The notes under the pieces: model-generated
What the model was told of the DNA's origin: nothing
Database searches by the model: none
Seen by the model: the letters and a program-made list of their open reading frames with translations, nothing else
Shown: positions 28,492 through 38,191 of the stretch, one piece after another
Numbering within the stretch: the stretch's first letter is position 1
Layout of the letters: each line of letters opens with the position of its first letter
Position numbers and translations under genes: made by a program
Assembly: GCF_000429045.1 (NCBI RefSeq)
Contig: NZ_AUBC01000004.1
Span: forward strand, 186,001 to 250,000
Direction of reading: 5' to 3'
DNA length: 64,000 nt
From: Salinarimonas rosea DSM 21201
GTDB lineage: Bacteria; Pseudomonadota; Alphaproteobacteria; Rhizobiales; Beijerinckiaceae

Positions 28492-28668
28492 GTCACCCCG
28501 GGTCGCGAAGCGGGCCGGGGCCCAGACCCACAGGTGTTCTGCTCGGCGTGCGCGAAACGCGCGCGTCCACGAACGCCGCCGGCAGCCGTCCCCGCCGCGG
28601 CGCTGGCGCGCCGCTCGACGAGCACCTGTGGTTCTGGGTCCCGGACTGCCTTCGGCATCCGGGATGAC
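28492..28668 (+). repeat. 177-bp terminal-inverted-repeat element, copy 2 (type A)
   Basis: Same family and orientation as the copy at 16066-16245: starts GTCACCCCGGGTCGCGAAGC and ends TTCGGCATCCGGGATGAC. The internal GCGTGCGCGAAACGCGCGCG and CGCGCCGCTCGACGAGCAC blocks recur in copy 3. It lies 14 bp after the miaA stop. Confidence 0.88.
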
Positions 28669-28674
28669 GGGGTT

Positions 28675-28852
28675 GTCACCCCGGGACGCGAAGTGGGCCC
28701 GGGCCCGGATCCGCCGACGAGCCTCTCAGCGTGCGCGAAACGCGCGCGTCCACGAACGCCGCCGGACGCCGTCCCCCGCCGCGGCGCTGGCGCGCCGCTC
28801 GACGAGCACCCGTGGTTCTGGGTCCCGGACCGTCTTCGGCATCCGGGATGAC
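28675..28852 (+). repeat. 178-bp terminal-inverted-repeat element, copy 3, in tandem with copy 2 (type A)
   Basis: Begins 6 bp after copy 2 in the same orientation. It shares most of its length with copy 2, including identical 20-bp stretches such as GAAACGCGCGCGTCCACGAA. The tandem array occupies the gap between miaA and the ilvB promoter at 28885 and would form two successive long hairpins in readthrough RNA. Confidence 0.88.
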
Positions 28853-28884
28853 AGCCGCCCCACGCACTCCGGCCGTTTTCCCGG

Positions 28885-28913
28885 TTGACCCCGCCCGCGC
28901 CTTCCCGTAGCGT
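28885..28913 (+). promoter_or_regulatory. candidate sigma-70 promoter of the ilvB operon
   Basis: TTGACC (28885-28890), 17-bp spacer, TAGCGT (28908-28913). It lies 33 bp before the leader-peptide ATG, the expected position for an attenuator-controlled transcript. The -35 is strong and the -10 weak, common in GC-rich alphaproteobacteria. Confidence 0.55.
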
Positions 28914-28946
28914 CTCGCGCACGATTTGAGCCGAGACCCGCATCCC

Positions 28947-28997
28947 ATGCGCAAGATCATTCTCGTAATCGGAACGCCATCGACGGAGCGGGGCTGA
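28947..28997 (+). CDS. ilv operon leader peptide (16 aa)
   Basis: Short frame encoding [16 protein letters not shown] and a stop. Five consecutive codons (ATC ATT CTC GTA ATC) specify Ile-Ile-Leu-Val-Ile, exactly the products regulated by acetolactate synthase. Ribosome stalling here when branched-chain amino acids are scarce would disrupt the stem 28975-28986/29010-29021 and influence the terminator at 29026-29050. It lies between a promoter and ilvB. This matches classical transcription attenuation of ilv genes; it is prediction, not proof. Confidence 0.8.
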   Translation: MRKIILVIGTPSTERG

Positions 28998-29050
28998 GCC
29001 CCGCACGATCCGGCGATGGCGCACGAGGGCCCCCCGACGGGCCCTTTTTT
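28975..29050 (+). promoter_or_regulatory. ilvB transcription attenuator with intrinsic terminator
   Basis: A stem of 11 out of 12 pairs (28975-28986 with 29010-29021) encloses a 7-bp hairpin (28988-28994 with 28998-29004) around the leader stop codon. Downstream is an intrinsic terminator: AGGGCCC / GGGCCCT (29026-29032 and 29039-29045), 6-nt loop and a run of six Ts (29045-29050). The terminator stands 87 bp upstream of ilvB, so it must be regulated. I cannot define the antiterminator pairing with confidence; GGGGC near 28990-28994 can pair with GCCCC at 29029-29033. Confidence 0.75.
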
Positions 29051-29137
29051 ATTGCCTCCACCACACCGAGCCGACACCACCGACACCGACGAACCGCAAA
29101 GACCGCGATCCAGACGACGACACGAAGGACGAGTGCG

Positions 29138-30916
29138 ATGAGCGAGATGATGACCGGAGCCGAGATGGTCGTCCGCGCCCTGCAGGACCAGGGCGTCGAG
29201 CATATCTTCGGATATCCCGGCGGCGCCGTGCTGCCGATCTACGATGCGCTCTTCCATCAGGAGACGATCCAGCACGTGCTCGTGCGCCACGAGCAGGGCG
29301 CGGTGCACGCGGCCGAGGGCTACGCCCGCTCGTCCGGCAAGGTCGGCGTCGTGCTCGTCACCTCGGGCCCCGGCGCGACCAATGCCGTGACGGGCCTGAC
29401 CGACGCGCTGATGGACTCGATCCCGCTCGTCTGCATCACCGGCCAGGTGCCCACCCACCTCATCGGCTCTGACGCGTTCCAGGAATGCGACACGGTCGGC
29501 ATCACCCGGCACTGCACGAAGCACAACTACCTCGTGAAGGACATCGCCGACCTGCCGCGCATCCTGCACGAGGCCTTCTACGTCGCGGCGAACGGACGGC
29601 CCGGACCGGTCGTGATCGACCTGCCCAAGGACATCCAGTTCAAGACCGGCCTCTACGCCCGCCCGCGCGACAACCAGCACAAGACCTACCGCCCGAAGGT
29701 GAAGGGCGACATGGACAAGATCCGCCAGGCGATCGAGCTGATGGCGGCGGCGAAGAAGCCGGTGTTCTACACCGGCGGCGGCGTCGTCAACGCCGGCCCG
29801 CACGCCTCCGAGCTGCTGCGCGAGCTGGTGCGGCTCACGGGCTTTCCCATCACCTCGACCCTGATGGGGCTCGGCGCCTACCCGGCGTCCGACGACCAGT
29901 TCCTCGGCATGCTCGGCATGCACGGCACCTACGAGGCGAACCTCGCCATGCACGGGTGCGACCTGCTGATCAACATCGGGGCGCGCTTCGACGACCGCAT
30001 CACCGGGCGCCTCGACGCGTTCTCGCCGCACTCGCGCAAGATCCACGTCGACATCGATCCCTCCTCGATCAACAAGAACGTCAAGGTCGATCTCGGCATC
30101 ATCGGCGATTGCGGCCACGTGCTCGAGGACATGGTGCGCCTGTGGCGCTCGACGTCGCCGACCGTCGACAAGGGCGCGCTGAAGTCCTGGTGGGGCCAGA
30201 TCGGCGAGTGGCGTGCGCGCAAGTGCCTCGCCTTCCGCAATTCCGACAGCGTGATCAAGCCGCAATACGCCATCCAGCGCCTCTACGAGGCGACGAAGGC
30301 GTCCGGCCGCGACACGTTCGTGACGACCGAGGTCGGCCAGCACCAGATGTGGGCGGCGCAGTATTTCGGCTTCGACGCGCCCAACCGCTGGATGACCTCG
30401 GGCGGGCTGGGCACGATGGGCTACGGCCTGCCCGCGGCGATCGGCACCCAGCTCGCCCACCGCGACGGGCTCGTGATCGACATCGCCGGCGAGGCCTCGA
30501 TCCTGATGAACATCCAGGAGATGTCCACCGCGGTGCAGTACCGCCTGCCGGTGAAGATCTTCATCCTCAACAACGAGTACATGGGCATGGTGCGCCAGTG
30601 GCAGGAGCTGCTGCACGGCGGGCGCTACTCCCAGTCCTACTCCGAGTCCCTGCCCGACTTCGTCAAGCTCGCCGAGGCCTACGGCGCCGTGGGCATGCGC
30701 TGCGACGACCCCGGCAAGCTCGATGGGGCCATCGCCGAGATGCTCGCGATCGACCGCCCGGTGATCTTCGACTGCGTGGTCGACAAGGCCGAGAACTGCT
30801 TCCCGATGATCCCCTCGGGCAAGGCCCACAACGAGATGCTGCTCAACGACTACCTCGGCGAGACCGGCGCCGACATCGGCTCGGTCATCGACGAGAAGGG
30901 CAAGATGCTGGTGTGA
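29138..30916 (+). CDS. ilvB: acetolactate synthase large (catalytic) subunit
   Basis: 592 aa ThDP- and FAD-dependent enzyme; condenses pyruvate with pyruvate or 2-ketobutyrate for Val/Leu/Ile synthesis. The catalytic Glu lies in [19 protein letters not shown]. The ThDP region reads [12 protein letters not shown]...[14 protein letters not shown], with GEA where many ThDP enzymes have GDG; I believe this is common in alphaproteobacterial AHAS. Start ATG 29138 ([12 protein letters not shown]). Controlled by the leader/attenuator at 28947-29050. The regulatory subunit gene ilvN is not adjacent: a repeat and a GST gene intervene. Confidence 0.97.
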   Translation: MSEMMTGAEMVVRALQDQGVEHIFGYPGGAVLPIYDALFHQETIQHVLVRHEQGAVHAAEGYARSSGKVGVVLVTSGPGATNAVTGLTDALMDSIPLVCITGQVPTHLIGSDAFQECDTVGITRHCTKHNYLVKDIADLPRILHEAFYVAANGRPGPVVIDLPKDIQFKTGLYARPRDNQHKTYRPKVKGDMDKIRQAIELMAAAKKPVFYTGGGVVNAGPHASELLRELVRLTGFPITSTLMGLGAYPASDDQFLGMLGMHGTYEANLAMHGCDLLINIGARFDDRITGRLDAFSPHSRKIHVDIDPSSINKNVKVDLGIIGDCGHVLEDMVRLWRSTSPTVDKGALKSWWGQIGEWRARKCLAFRNSDSVIKPQYAIQRLYEATKASGRDTFVTTEVGQHQMWAAQYFGFDAPNRWMTSGGLGTMGYGLPAAIGTQLAHRDGLVIDIAGEASILMNIQEMSTAVQYRLPVKIFILNNEYMGMVRQWQELLHGGRYSQSYSESLPDFVKLAEAYGAVGMRCDDPGKLDGAIAEMLAIDRPVIFDCVVDKAENCFPMIPSGKAHNEMLLNDYLGETGADIGSVIDEKGKMLV

Positions 30917-30922
30917 CGTGAA

Positions 30923-31068
30923 CCCCTCTCCCGGAGGGGAGAGGGGCAGGGGTGAGGGTGAACGGCCTGCGGGCTCGCGCCGCGTGAGCGACAGCCTTCA
31001 TCGGCGTTTCGCCCAAACCCGGCACCATATCCCCTCACCCCCCGCCCCTCTCCCATCCGGGAGAGGGG
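30923..31068. repeat. 146-bp intergenic inverted repeat (type C)
   Basis: Arms 30923-30959 and 31031-31068 are nearly complementary over about 37 bp (CCCCTCTCCCGGAGGGGAGA on the left; the same with one change on the right, inverted), with a 71-bp centre. Each arm end is also a small palindrome, CTCTCCCGGAGGGGAGAG. This matches dispersed intergenic stem-loop repeats common in Hyphomicrobiales. It lies 6 bp after the ilvB stop and 18 bp before the GST start. Confidence 0.85.
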
Positions 31069-31086
31069 AGGCACGTCGAGAGACCC

Positions 31087-31773
31087 ATGAAGCTCGTCAT
31101 CGGCAACAAGCTCTACTCCTCCTGGTCCCTGCGGCCGTGGATCCTGATGCGCCACCTCGGGCTCGACTTCGAGGAGGCGCTCGTGCCCCTCGACCAGCCG
31201 GACACCAAGGCGAAGATCCTCGCGCACTCCCCGGCCGGCAAGGTCCCCGTCCTCGTCGACGGCGAGGTGACGGTGTGGGAATCGCTCGCGATCCTCGACT
31301 ACCTCGCCGACCTCCACCCGGAGAGCGAGATCTGGCCGCGCGAGGACGTCGCGCGCGCCTACGCCCGCTCGATCGCGGCGGAGATGCACGCCGGCTTCCA
31401 GAAGCTGCGCGCCGCGCTGCCGATGAACCTCGGCCGACGCTACGCCCACAAGGACCGCGGCGAGGGTGTCGCCGCCGACGTGGCGCGGGTCGTCGCCCTC
31501 TGGCGCGAGGCGCGCGACCGCTTCGGCGCCGGCGGGCCGTTCCTGTTCGGGAAGCAGTTCGGCGCGGCGGATGCGATGTACGCCCCCGTGGTGACGCGGC
31601 TCGACACCTATTCCTGGCCGATCGACGCCGATACCCGCGCCTACATGGAGGCGGTGCTCACCCTCCCGGCCTTCGTCGAGTGGCGCGAGGCGGCGCTCGA
31701 CGAGGCGTGGGTGCTCGCCCACGACGAGGTGGACGAGCCCGCGATCGCCGTCTATCGCAGGAACGGCGCCTGA
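31087..31773 (+). CDS. glutathione S-transferase family protein
   Basis: 228 aa cytosolic GST. N-terminal thioredoxin-like domain (about 1-80) starts KLVIGNKLYSSWSLRPW, with a probable catalytic Ser in SSWS. The GSH-binding GKVPVLVDGEVTVWESLAI is present. The C-terminal helical domain has KQFGAADAMYAPVVTRLDTY. The YSSWS start is that of the YfcF/Zeta-like group; substrate unknown. It sits between ilvB and ilvN, 14 bp before ilvN, so it is probably co-transcribed with ilvN. Confidence 0.92.
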   Translation: MKLVIGNKLYSSWSLRPWILMRHLGLDFEEALVPLDQPDTKAKILAHSPAGKVPVLVDGEVTVWESLAILDYLADLHPESEIWPREDVARAYARSIAAEMHAGFQKLRAALPMNLGRRYAHKDRGEGVAADVARVVALWREARDRFGAGGPFLFGKQFGAADAMYAPVVTRLDTYSWPIDADTRAYMEAVLTLPAFVEWREAALDEAWVLAHDEVDEPAIAVYRRNGA

Positions 31774-31787
31774 CAGGAACGCACGAG

Positions 31788-32330
31788 ATGAACCAGACCC
31801 ACTACCCCGCCGCCCCCGTCGTCGAGGCCGTCAACCGGCACACGCTCGCCGTCATCGTCGACAACGAGCCCGGCGTGCTCGCCCGCATCGCCGGTCTGTT
31901 CTCGGGCCGCGGCTACAATATCGAGAGCCTGACCGTATCGGAGACGCACCACGAGACGCACGTCTCGCGCATCACCATCGTCACCGCCGGCACGGCGGGC
32001 GTGATCGAGCAGATCAAGGCGCACCTCGAGCGGCTCGTGCCCGTGCACCGGGTCGACGACCTCACCGTGCGCGGCGAGGCGCTCGAGCGCGAATTGTGCC
32101 TCGTCAAGGTCGTCGGCGAGGGCGACCACCGGGTCGAGGCGCTGCGGCTCGCCTCCGCCTTCGGCGCGCGCACGCTGGACGCGACGCTGACCTCCTTCGT
32201 CTTCGAGCTGACCGGCGCCTCGGAGGACATCGAGCGCTTCGTCAAGCTGATGGCGGGGGTGGGCCTCGTCGAGGTCGCCCGCACCGGCGTGGCCGCGATG
32301 AGCCGCGGGGCGGAAGCGATGGAGAACTGA
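31788..32330 (+). CDS. ilvN: acetolactate synthase small (regulatory) subunit
   Basis: 180 aa. The N-terminal ACT domain (about residues 17-90) binds valine for feedback: HTLAVIVDNEPGVLARIAGL, then FSGRGYNIESLTVSET. The C-terminal domain (about 95-175) includes ELCLVKVVGEGDHRVEALRL. Full length for the family. ATG 31788 is preceded by GCACGAG. It is separated from ilvB by the type C repeat and a GST gene, which is unusual since ilvB and ilvN normally adjoin. Confidence 0.95.
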   Translation: MNQTHYPAAPVVEAVNRHTLAVIVDNEPGVLARIAGLFSGRGYNIESLTVSETHHETHVSRITIVTAGTAGVIEQIKAHLERLVPVHRVDDLTVRGEALERELCLVKVVGEGDHRVEALRLASAFGARTLDATLTSFVFELTGASEDIERFVKLMAGVGLVEVARTGVAAMSRGAEAMEN

Positions 32331-32411
32331 CGCGGCCGCGCTTTCGCCGCAGCCGCGCGCCACGCATCTTCGACACGTCGTCCGCATGCGCTCGCACGAG
32401 GGGCTCCAGCC

Positions 32412-33872
<1,461 letters not shown>

Positions 33873-33999
33873 CGCATCGCCCCCGGGCCGGTGGAGGGTC
33901 CGGCGCCCCACATTGCGAGATGCGAACGGCTCTCCCGCTTGAGCCCACCCGCCGCAGCGTCTAGCTAGGAGCGCCGCTCCCGTCGCGGCGCTCCTTCCC

Positions 34000-34809
34000 G
34001 TGGACGGTCCGGTGCCCCCGCTTCCCCTCTCGATCTTCCTCATCGTCAAGGACGAGGCCGACCGGATCGGCGCCACGCTCGACGCCGTCGCGGGCCTCGC
34101 GGCCGAGGTGGTCGTGGTCGATTCGGGCTCGACCGACGGCACCCGGGCGATCGCCGAGGCCAAGGGCGCACGCGTCGTCCACCACGACTTCGCCGGCTAC
34201 GGGCCGCAGAAGCGCTTCGCCGAGGAGCAGTGCAGCCATCCCTGGCTCCTCAACCTCGACGCCGACGAGGTCGTGCCGGCGGAGATGGTCGCGCACATCC
34301 GCGCATTGTTCGCCGCCGGAGAGCCGGACAAGGACGCCTACACGACGCGCATCGCCGAGGTCTTTCCAGGCGAGGAGGACGTGCACCCCCTCGCCTATGC
34401 GCTCGCGCCCGTGCGGCTCTACCGGCGCGACAAGGGCCGCTACTCGGCCTCGATCGTGCACGACCGGGTCGATCTCGCGCCGGGCGCACGGGTCGGGGCG
34501 TTGCACGGCACGATCCGGCATCGCTCGGTGCGGTCGCTCGGCGACCAGATCGCCAAGCTCAACGCCTATTCCGACCGGCAGGCGGACGATCTCGAGGCGC
34601 GCGGCGCCACGATCCCGACCTGGCGCGTCTTCGTCGAGTTCCCGGCCGCCTTCCTCAAGGCCTATGTCGTGCGGCGCCACGCCGTGCGCGGGGTCTACGG
34701 CTTCCTCACGGCGATGAACTACGCCATCGCCCGCCACCTGCGCATCGCCAAGCACATCGAGCGCCGCCGCCTCGCCGGGCGCCGGGACGAGGCGCGTCCC
34801 GATGGCTGA
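34000..34809 (+). CDS. family 2 glycosyltransferase (LPS-core type)
   Basis: 269 aa. GT-A fold features: LSIFLIVKDEADRIGATLDA, VVVDSGSTDGTRAIAEAKGA and the metal-binding NLDADEVVPAEM. The C-terminal part includes VEFPAAFLKAYVVRRHAVRG, as in the WaaE/KdtX and LpcC-like group that adds glucose to lipopolysaccharide inner core. The start is GTG 34000; GTG 34012 is possible and no strong Shine-Dalgarno separates them. Cytosolic face of the inner membrane. It overlaps azlC by 8 bp. Confidence 0.9.
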   Translation: MDGPVPPLPLSIFLIVKDEADRIGATLDAVAGLAAEVVVVDSGSTDGTRAIAEAKGARVVHHDFAGYGPQKRFAEEQCSHPWLLNLDADEVVPAEMVAHIRALFAAGEPDKDAYTTRIAEVFPGEEDVHPLAYALAPVRLYRRDKGRYSASIVHDRVDLAPGARVGALHGTIRHRSVRSLGDQIAKLNAYSDRQADDLEARGATIPTWRVFVEFPAAFLKAYVVRRHAVRGVYGFLTAMNYAIARHLRIAKHIERRRLAGRRDEARPDG

Positions 34810-35539
34810 GGGCGAGACGCCCGCGCAGGCCGCCACGCATCGTCTCGTGCTGCGCGGCGTGCGCGACGCGCTCGTCCTCCCCGCCTGGGTCGTCGGCTTC
34901 GCGCTCGTCGGCGTCGGCAGTCTCGCGCAGGACGTGGGGCACCCGCTGGGAGCCGCGATGCTCTCGACGCTGCTGATCTGGGCCGGGCCCGCGCAGGTCG
35001 TGTTCTACGGATCGCTGGCGGCGGGCGTCGCGCTGCCGCTCATCGCCGCGGCGATCTGCCTGTCCTCGATCCGATTCCTGCCGATGACGATCGCGCTGAT
35101 GCCGCTCCTGCGCCGTCCCGGCCAGGGCCTGCTGGCCCAGATCGCCATCGCCCACTACATCGCGGTGACCGTGTGGGTCGAGAGCCTGCGCCGGCTGCCG
35201 CGCATGCCGGCCGAGGAGCGGCTGCCCTACTATCTCGGCTTCGCCAACGCCTGCCTGCTGACGACGACGGCGCTCACCGGCGTCGGCTGGTTCCTCTCGG
35301 GGACGCTGCCGGCGCCGCTCGCCTCCGGCCTCCTGTTCATCACGCCGGTCTATTTCACCCTCGCCCTCGCCGCCGGGGCGCGCACGGCGGTCGACGTCAC
35401 CGCGATCGTGCTCGGATTCGCGCTCGCGCCGGCCTTCGGCTACCTCGTGGGGCGCGACTTCGATCTGCTGCTCACGGGCCTCGTCGGCGGCACCATCGCC
35501 TACCTCGTGGGGCGCGCGCGCCGGAGGCGCGGCGCATGA
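34802..35539 (+). CDS. azlC: AzlC-family branched-chain amino acid exporter, large subunit
   Basis: 245 aa with about seven hydrophobic segments. AzlC signatures are GHPLGAAMLSTLLIWAGPAQ, SSIRFLPMTIALMPLLRR and YLGFANACLLTTTALTGVGW. With AzlD it exports branched-chain amino acids such as leucine in other bacteria. Its ATG lies 8 bp inside the glycosyltransferase gene and its stop overlaps the azlD start (ATGA), so all three are in one transcript. Confidence 0.92.
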   Translation: MAEGETPAQAATHRLVLRGVRDALVLPAWVVGFALVGVGSLAQDVGHPLGAAMLSTLLIWAGPAQVVFYGSLAAGVALPLIAAAICLSSIRFLPMTIALMPLLRRPGQGLLAQIAIAHYIAVTVWVESLRRLPRMPAEERLPYYLGFANACLLTTTALTGVGWFLSGTLPAPLASGLLFITPVYFTLALAAGARTAVDVTAIVLGFALAPAFGYLVGRDFDLLLTGLVGGTIAYLVGRARRRRGA

Positions 35540-35901
35540 GCGGGCTCGAGGCGATCGTCGGTGCCGGGCTCGCCCCGTACCTCGCGCTGATCCTGTTCGG
35601 CTTCCTGCCGAGCGAGATCTGGCGCGTGCTCGGCGTCGTGCTCTCGCGGGGCCTCGACGAGCGCTCGGAGATCCTCGTTTTCGTGCGCGCGGTGGCGACG
35701 ACGCTGCTCGCCGCCGTCGTGGCGAAGCTCCTCGTCTTCCCGAGCGGCGCGCTCGCGCTGGTGCCGCTCGCCGCACGCCTGGGCGCGGTCGCCTTCGGGC
35801 TCGGCGCGTTCTATCTCGCGCGGCGCTCCCTCGTCGCGGGCGTCCTCGCCGGCGAGGTCTTCCTCGTCGCGGCCGCGACGATCGCGCTCGACGCGCCCTG
35901 A
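35536..35901 (+). CDS. azlD: AzlD-family transporter small subunit
   Basis: 121 aa with four hydrophobic segments, beginning MSGLEAIVGAGLAPYLALIL and followed by FGFLPSEIWRVLGVVLSRGL. Size, topology and position just after azlC identify AzlD, the partner needed for branched-chain amino acid efflux. ATG 35536 overlaps the azlC stop by 4 bp. Confidence 0.9.
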   Translation: MSGLEAIVGAGLAPYLALILFGFLPSEIWRVLGVVLSRGLDERSEILVFVRAVATTLLAAVVAKLLVFPSGALALVPLAARLGAVAFGLGAFYLARRSLVAGVLAGEVFLVAAATIALDAP

Positions 35902-36093
35902 CGCGTCGCCGGCGCCCGGTTCCACGCCACGAAATTGCCCAGAGAACGGGCGGCCGAATACCGGATCTTTCGAGGATGTACACCGTTTAACCCAAGCGCC
36001 GAACTTTCGCCAAACGGCACAGGCGGAATGAGCGCCCCATCATCGGAGGTCGGCGTCCGACACAGGACCGTACCGTCGCCAGAGGAGAGTTCG

Positions 36094-36564
36094 ATGGAAC
36101 ACAAGCGTGTTGAACAGCTCCGTAGCGTTGCCGATGTTGCGTACCAGCCTCCCAAGGAGGTCCTGACCCGCCGCGAGCGTCTCGAGCGCTGGGTCGAGCT
36201 GCTGGAGGCGGATCCCCGCCGCCGGCTCTACTCGCTGGGCGATATCGAGTTCCAGCCCCGCGAGACGCGCCACCTGATGCGCGCCGACGAGTCTCCCCTG
36301 ACGGTCGCCTACAACGACCCGGTCCTGCGCGGCCAGGGGCTCGAGAGCGATCGCCTCGGCGACGGCGTCGCCTTCTTCGGCCTGTCCGAGGGCGATGCGC
36401 ACCGCATCCTGTGCTCGTGCCTCAACGGCCGTACGATGGAGGCCTCCACCGCCGCCCGGCGCGTGCGCGCCTCGGTCGACCAGCGCGGCCAGCGGCTGCT
36501 GGCGCTGGGCATCACCACCGGCCTGGTGCTCGCGGTGCCGGCCATGGCGATGCTCGTCGGCTGA
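36094..36564 (+). CDS. hypothetical protein with C-terminal membrane anchor
   Basis: 156 aa, start MEHKRVEQLRSVADVAYQPP with AGAGGAG about 6 nt upstream. A basic N-terminal part (LTRRERLERWVELLEADPRR) is followed by LSEGDAHRILCSCLNGRTME. The end is a single hydrophobic segment, LLALGITTGLVLAVPAMAML, with no residues beyond, as in a tail-anchored protein. I recognise no family. It is flanked by gaps of about 190 and 215 bp, so it is probably a single-gene unit, ended by the hairpin at 36588-36619. Confidence 0.75.
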   Translation: MEHKRVEQLRSVADVAYQPPKEVLTRRERLERWVELLEADPRRRLYSLGDIEFQPRETRHLMRADESPLTVAYNDPVLRGQGLESDRLGDGVAFFGLSEGDAHRILCSCLNGRTMEASTAARRVRASVDQRGQRLLALGITTGLVLAVPAMAMLVG

Positions 36565-36587
36565 GCCGGCCATGCGCCCCGACGCTC

Positions 36588-36619
36588 CGGGACGCCGACG
36601 CGCCCGCGCCGGCGTCCCG
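36588..36619 (+). terminator. 10-bp inverted repeat after the tail-anchored hypothetical gene
   Basis: CGGGACGCCG (36588-36597) pairs exactly with CGGCGTCCCG (36610-36619) across a 12-nt loop, 24 bp after the stop at 36564. There is no T tract. Position fits a transcript end. Confidence 0.4.
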
Positions 36620-36779
36620 TACCCGTGCGCGCGCATCACGGACCGAGGCCGCGCCTGAAGCGTTTCAACCTCCCCGCCCGCGCGGGTCCGAAACCTGCGT
36701 GCGCCCCCTTGCGCGGGCGCGCGGGCCGTGATCCCTTCCGCTCGCACCGACGCGGAAGATCATCTCGGGAGAGCGGCCG

Positions 36780-37676
36780 TTGGAAGCTTTGTTCATCGGG
36801 CAGGCCTACATCGACGTCACCTTCGTCACGGACCACCTGCCGACGGGCGACGAGAAGACCGTCGCGGAGGACTACGCCATCTCCTTCGGCGGAAACGCGG
36901 TCTCCGCCGCCTTCTGCTGCGCCAAGCTCGGCATCGCGCCCGACCTCCTGGCCACCGTCGCCGACGACTGGCTGGGGCGGATGTTCATCGACATGGCCGC
37001 GCGCTACGGCATCAGCGTCCATCACCGCAAGGTGCGCGAGAGCTCGCTGTCCTTCATCATGCCCAAGGGCGGCAAGCGCGCCATCGTGCGCTGCCGCGAC
37101 GACGATTTCCTGCACCCGTTCCCGCCGCTGAACCTCGCCGGCTGCCGCGCGCTGCATCTGGACGGCCACCAGCCCGACGCCGCGCTGCACTATGCGCGCA
37201 CCTGCCGCGAGGCGGGCATCCTCACCTCGCTCGACGGCGGGGGCCTGCGCAGCAACACGCACGAGCTCCTCGGCTTCATCGACGTCGCCGTCGTGGCCGA
37301 GCGTCTGTGCGAGCAGATGAGCCTCTCGCCGCACGAGATGCTGGAATACCTCAAGAGCCGCGGCGTGCGCGTCGGCGGCGTCACGATGGGCGAGCGCGGC
37401 ATGGTCTGGTACGGTGAGACCGGCGAGACCCGCCACCTGCCCTCGCTCGCCATTCCCGGGGAGATGGTGGTCGACACCAACGGCGCAGGCGACATCTTCC
37501 ACGGCGCCTACGTCTACGCCCACCTCGCGAACCCGGGCGGCTCGTGGGCCGACCATTTCGCCTTCGCGCGGGGCGCCTCCACCCACGCGATCCAGCGCCT
37601 CGGCAACGAGGCGAGCCTGCCGACGCGGTCGGACGTGGAAGCGGCGATGACGCGGTTCCCCGAGCGCGCCGCCTGA
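36780..37676 (+). CDS. PfkB-family carbohydrate kinase
   Basis: 298 aa ribokinase-fold kinase. N-terminal motif FIGQAYIDVTFVTDHLPTGD and AISFGGNAVSAAFCCAKLG; C-terminal signature DTNGAGDIFHGAYVYAHL holds the anion hole and catalytic Asp. It starts with TTG at 36780 (GGGAGAG upstream), giving MEALFIGQAY. The sequence is well apart from the kinase at 22399-23331, with a shorter lid. Sugar substrate unknown. Stand-alone gene. Confidence 0.88.
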   Translation: MEALFIGQAYIDVTFVTDHLPTGDEKTVAEDYAISFGGNAVSAAFCCAKLGIAPDLLATVADDWLGRMFIDMAARYGISVHHRKVRESSLSFIMPKGGKRAIVRCRDDDFLHPFPPLNLAGCRALHLDGHQPDAALHYARTCREAGILTSLDGGGLRSNTHELLGFIDVAVVAERLCEQMSLSPHEMLEYLKSRGVRVGGVTMGERGMVWYGETGETRHLPSLAIPGEMVVDTNGAGDIFHGAYVYAHLANPGGSWADHFAFARGASTHAIQRLGNEASLPTRSDVEAAMTRFPERAA

Positions 37677-37741
37677 GGCGCGATCGGCCGCTCCTCTCCC
37701 GAGCCCCTCTCGACGGGGCAGCGGCGAGCGCGTTCGCCGCC

Positions 37742-38029
37742 TCAGCCGGCGGCGGCGAGATGGGATACGCCTTCGGCGCTCTCCTGCAGGGCGGCGAGGC
37801 GGCGCTCGTAGGGTGCCGCCGCGGCGAGGTGGCGGGCGTCGAGGTCGCGGGCGATCTCGGCCTTCACCGCCTCCGGGCCGTCCCACAGCGCGAGGCGCTC
37901 GCGAGCGGAGGCGTGCGCGAAGGCGAGGTCCGCCAGGATCGCGAGCGTCTCCTGGACGGCGGGGAGCAGGTCGTACGGGTAGGCGCGGGCGGCTTGGTTG
38001 TGCCTGCGGGCGGCGAACGAATGCGGCAT
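37742..38029 (-). CDS. hypothetical protein, 95 aa, helical
   Basis: Starts MPHSFAARRHNQAARAYPYD with AAGGA about 12 nt upstream and ends GVSHLAAAG. Largely helical (LPAVQETLAILADLAFAHAS; RHLAAAAPYERRLAALQESA). No known motif, signal or membrane segment. The composition looks coding, unlike other frames of this strand. It reads divergently from the SDR gene, 162 bp away. Confidence 0.6.
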   Translation of the reverse strand: MPHSFAARRHNQAARAYPYDLLPAVQETLAILADLAFAHASARERLALWDGPEAVKAEIARDLDARHLAAAAPYERRLAALQESAEGVSHLAAAG

Positions 38030-38191
38030 GGCGGAGCGTCCTTCCCTTCTTCGGAATTGGCCCCCGTCGCGCATGTGCCTCGCCGTCTGGCGCGCCGATG
38101 GCGCATGCTCGGGACATTCGGCCGAGCGAATGTGGTGGATCGAAGGCAATGCCGCCTTGCCGGACCCGCTTTCGACCCTTCTTTCACAGCG

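Noticed and set aside
28676-30829. 717-codon minus-strand frame opposite ilvB
   Set aside because: Mirror frame of ilvB and the repeats; no protein-like motifs.
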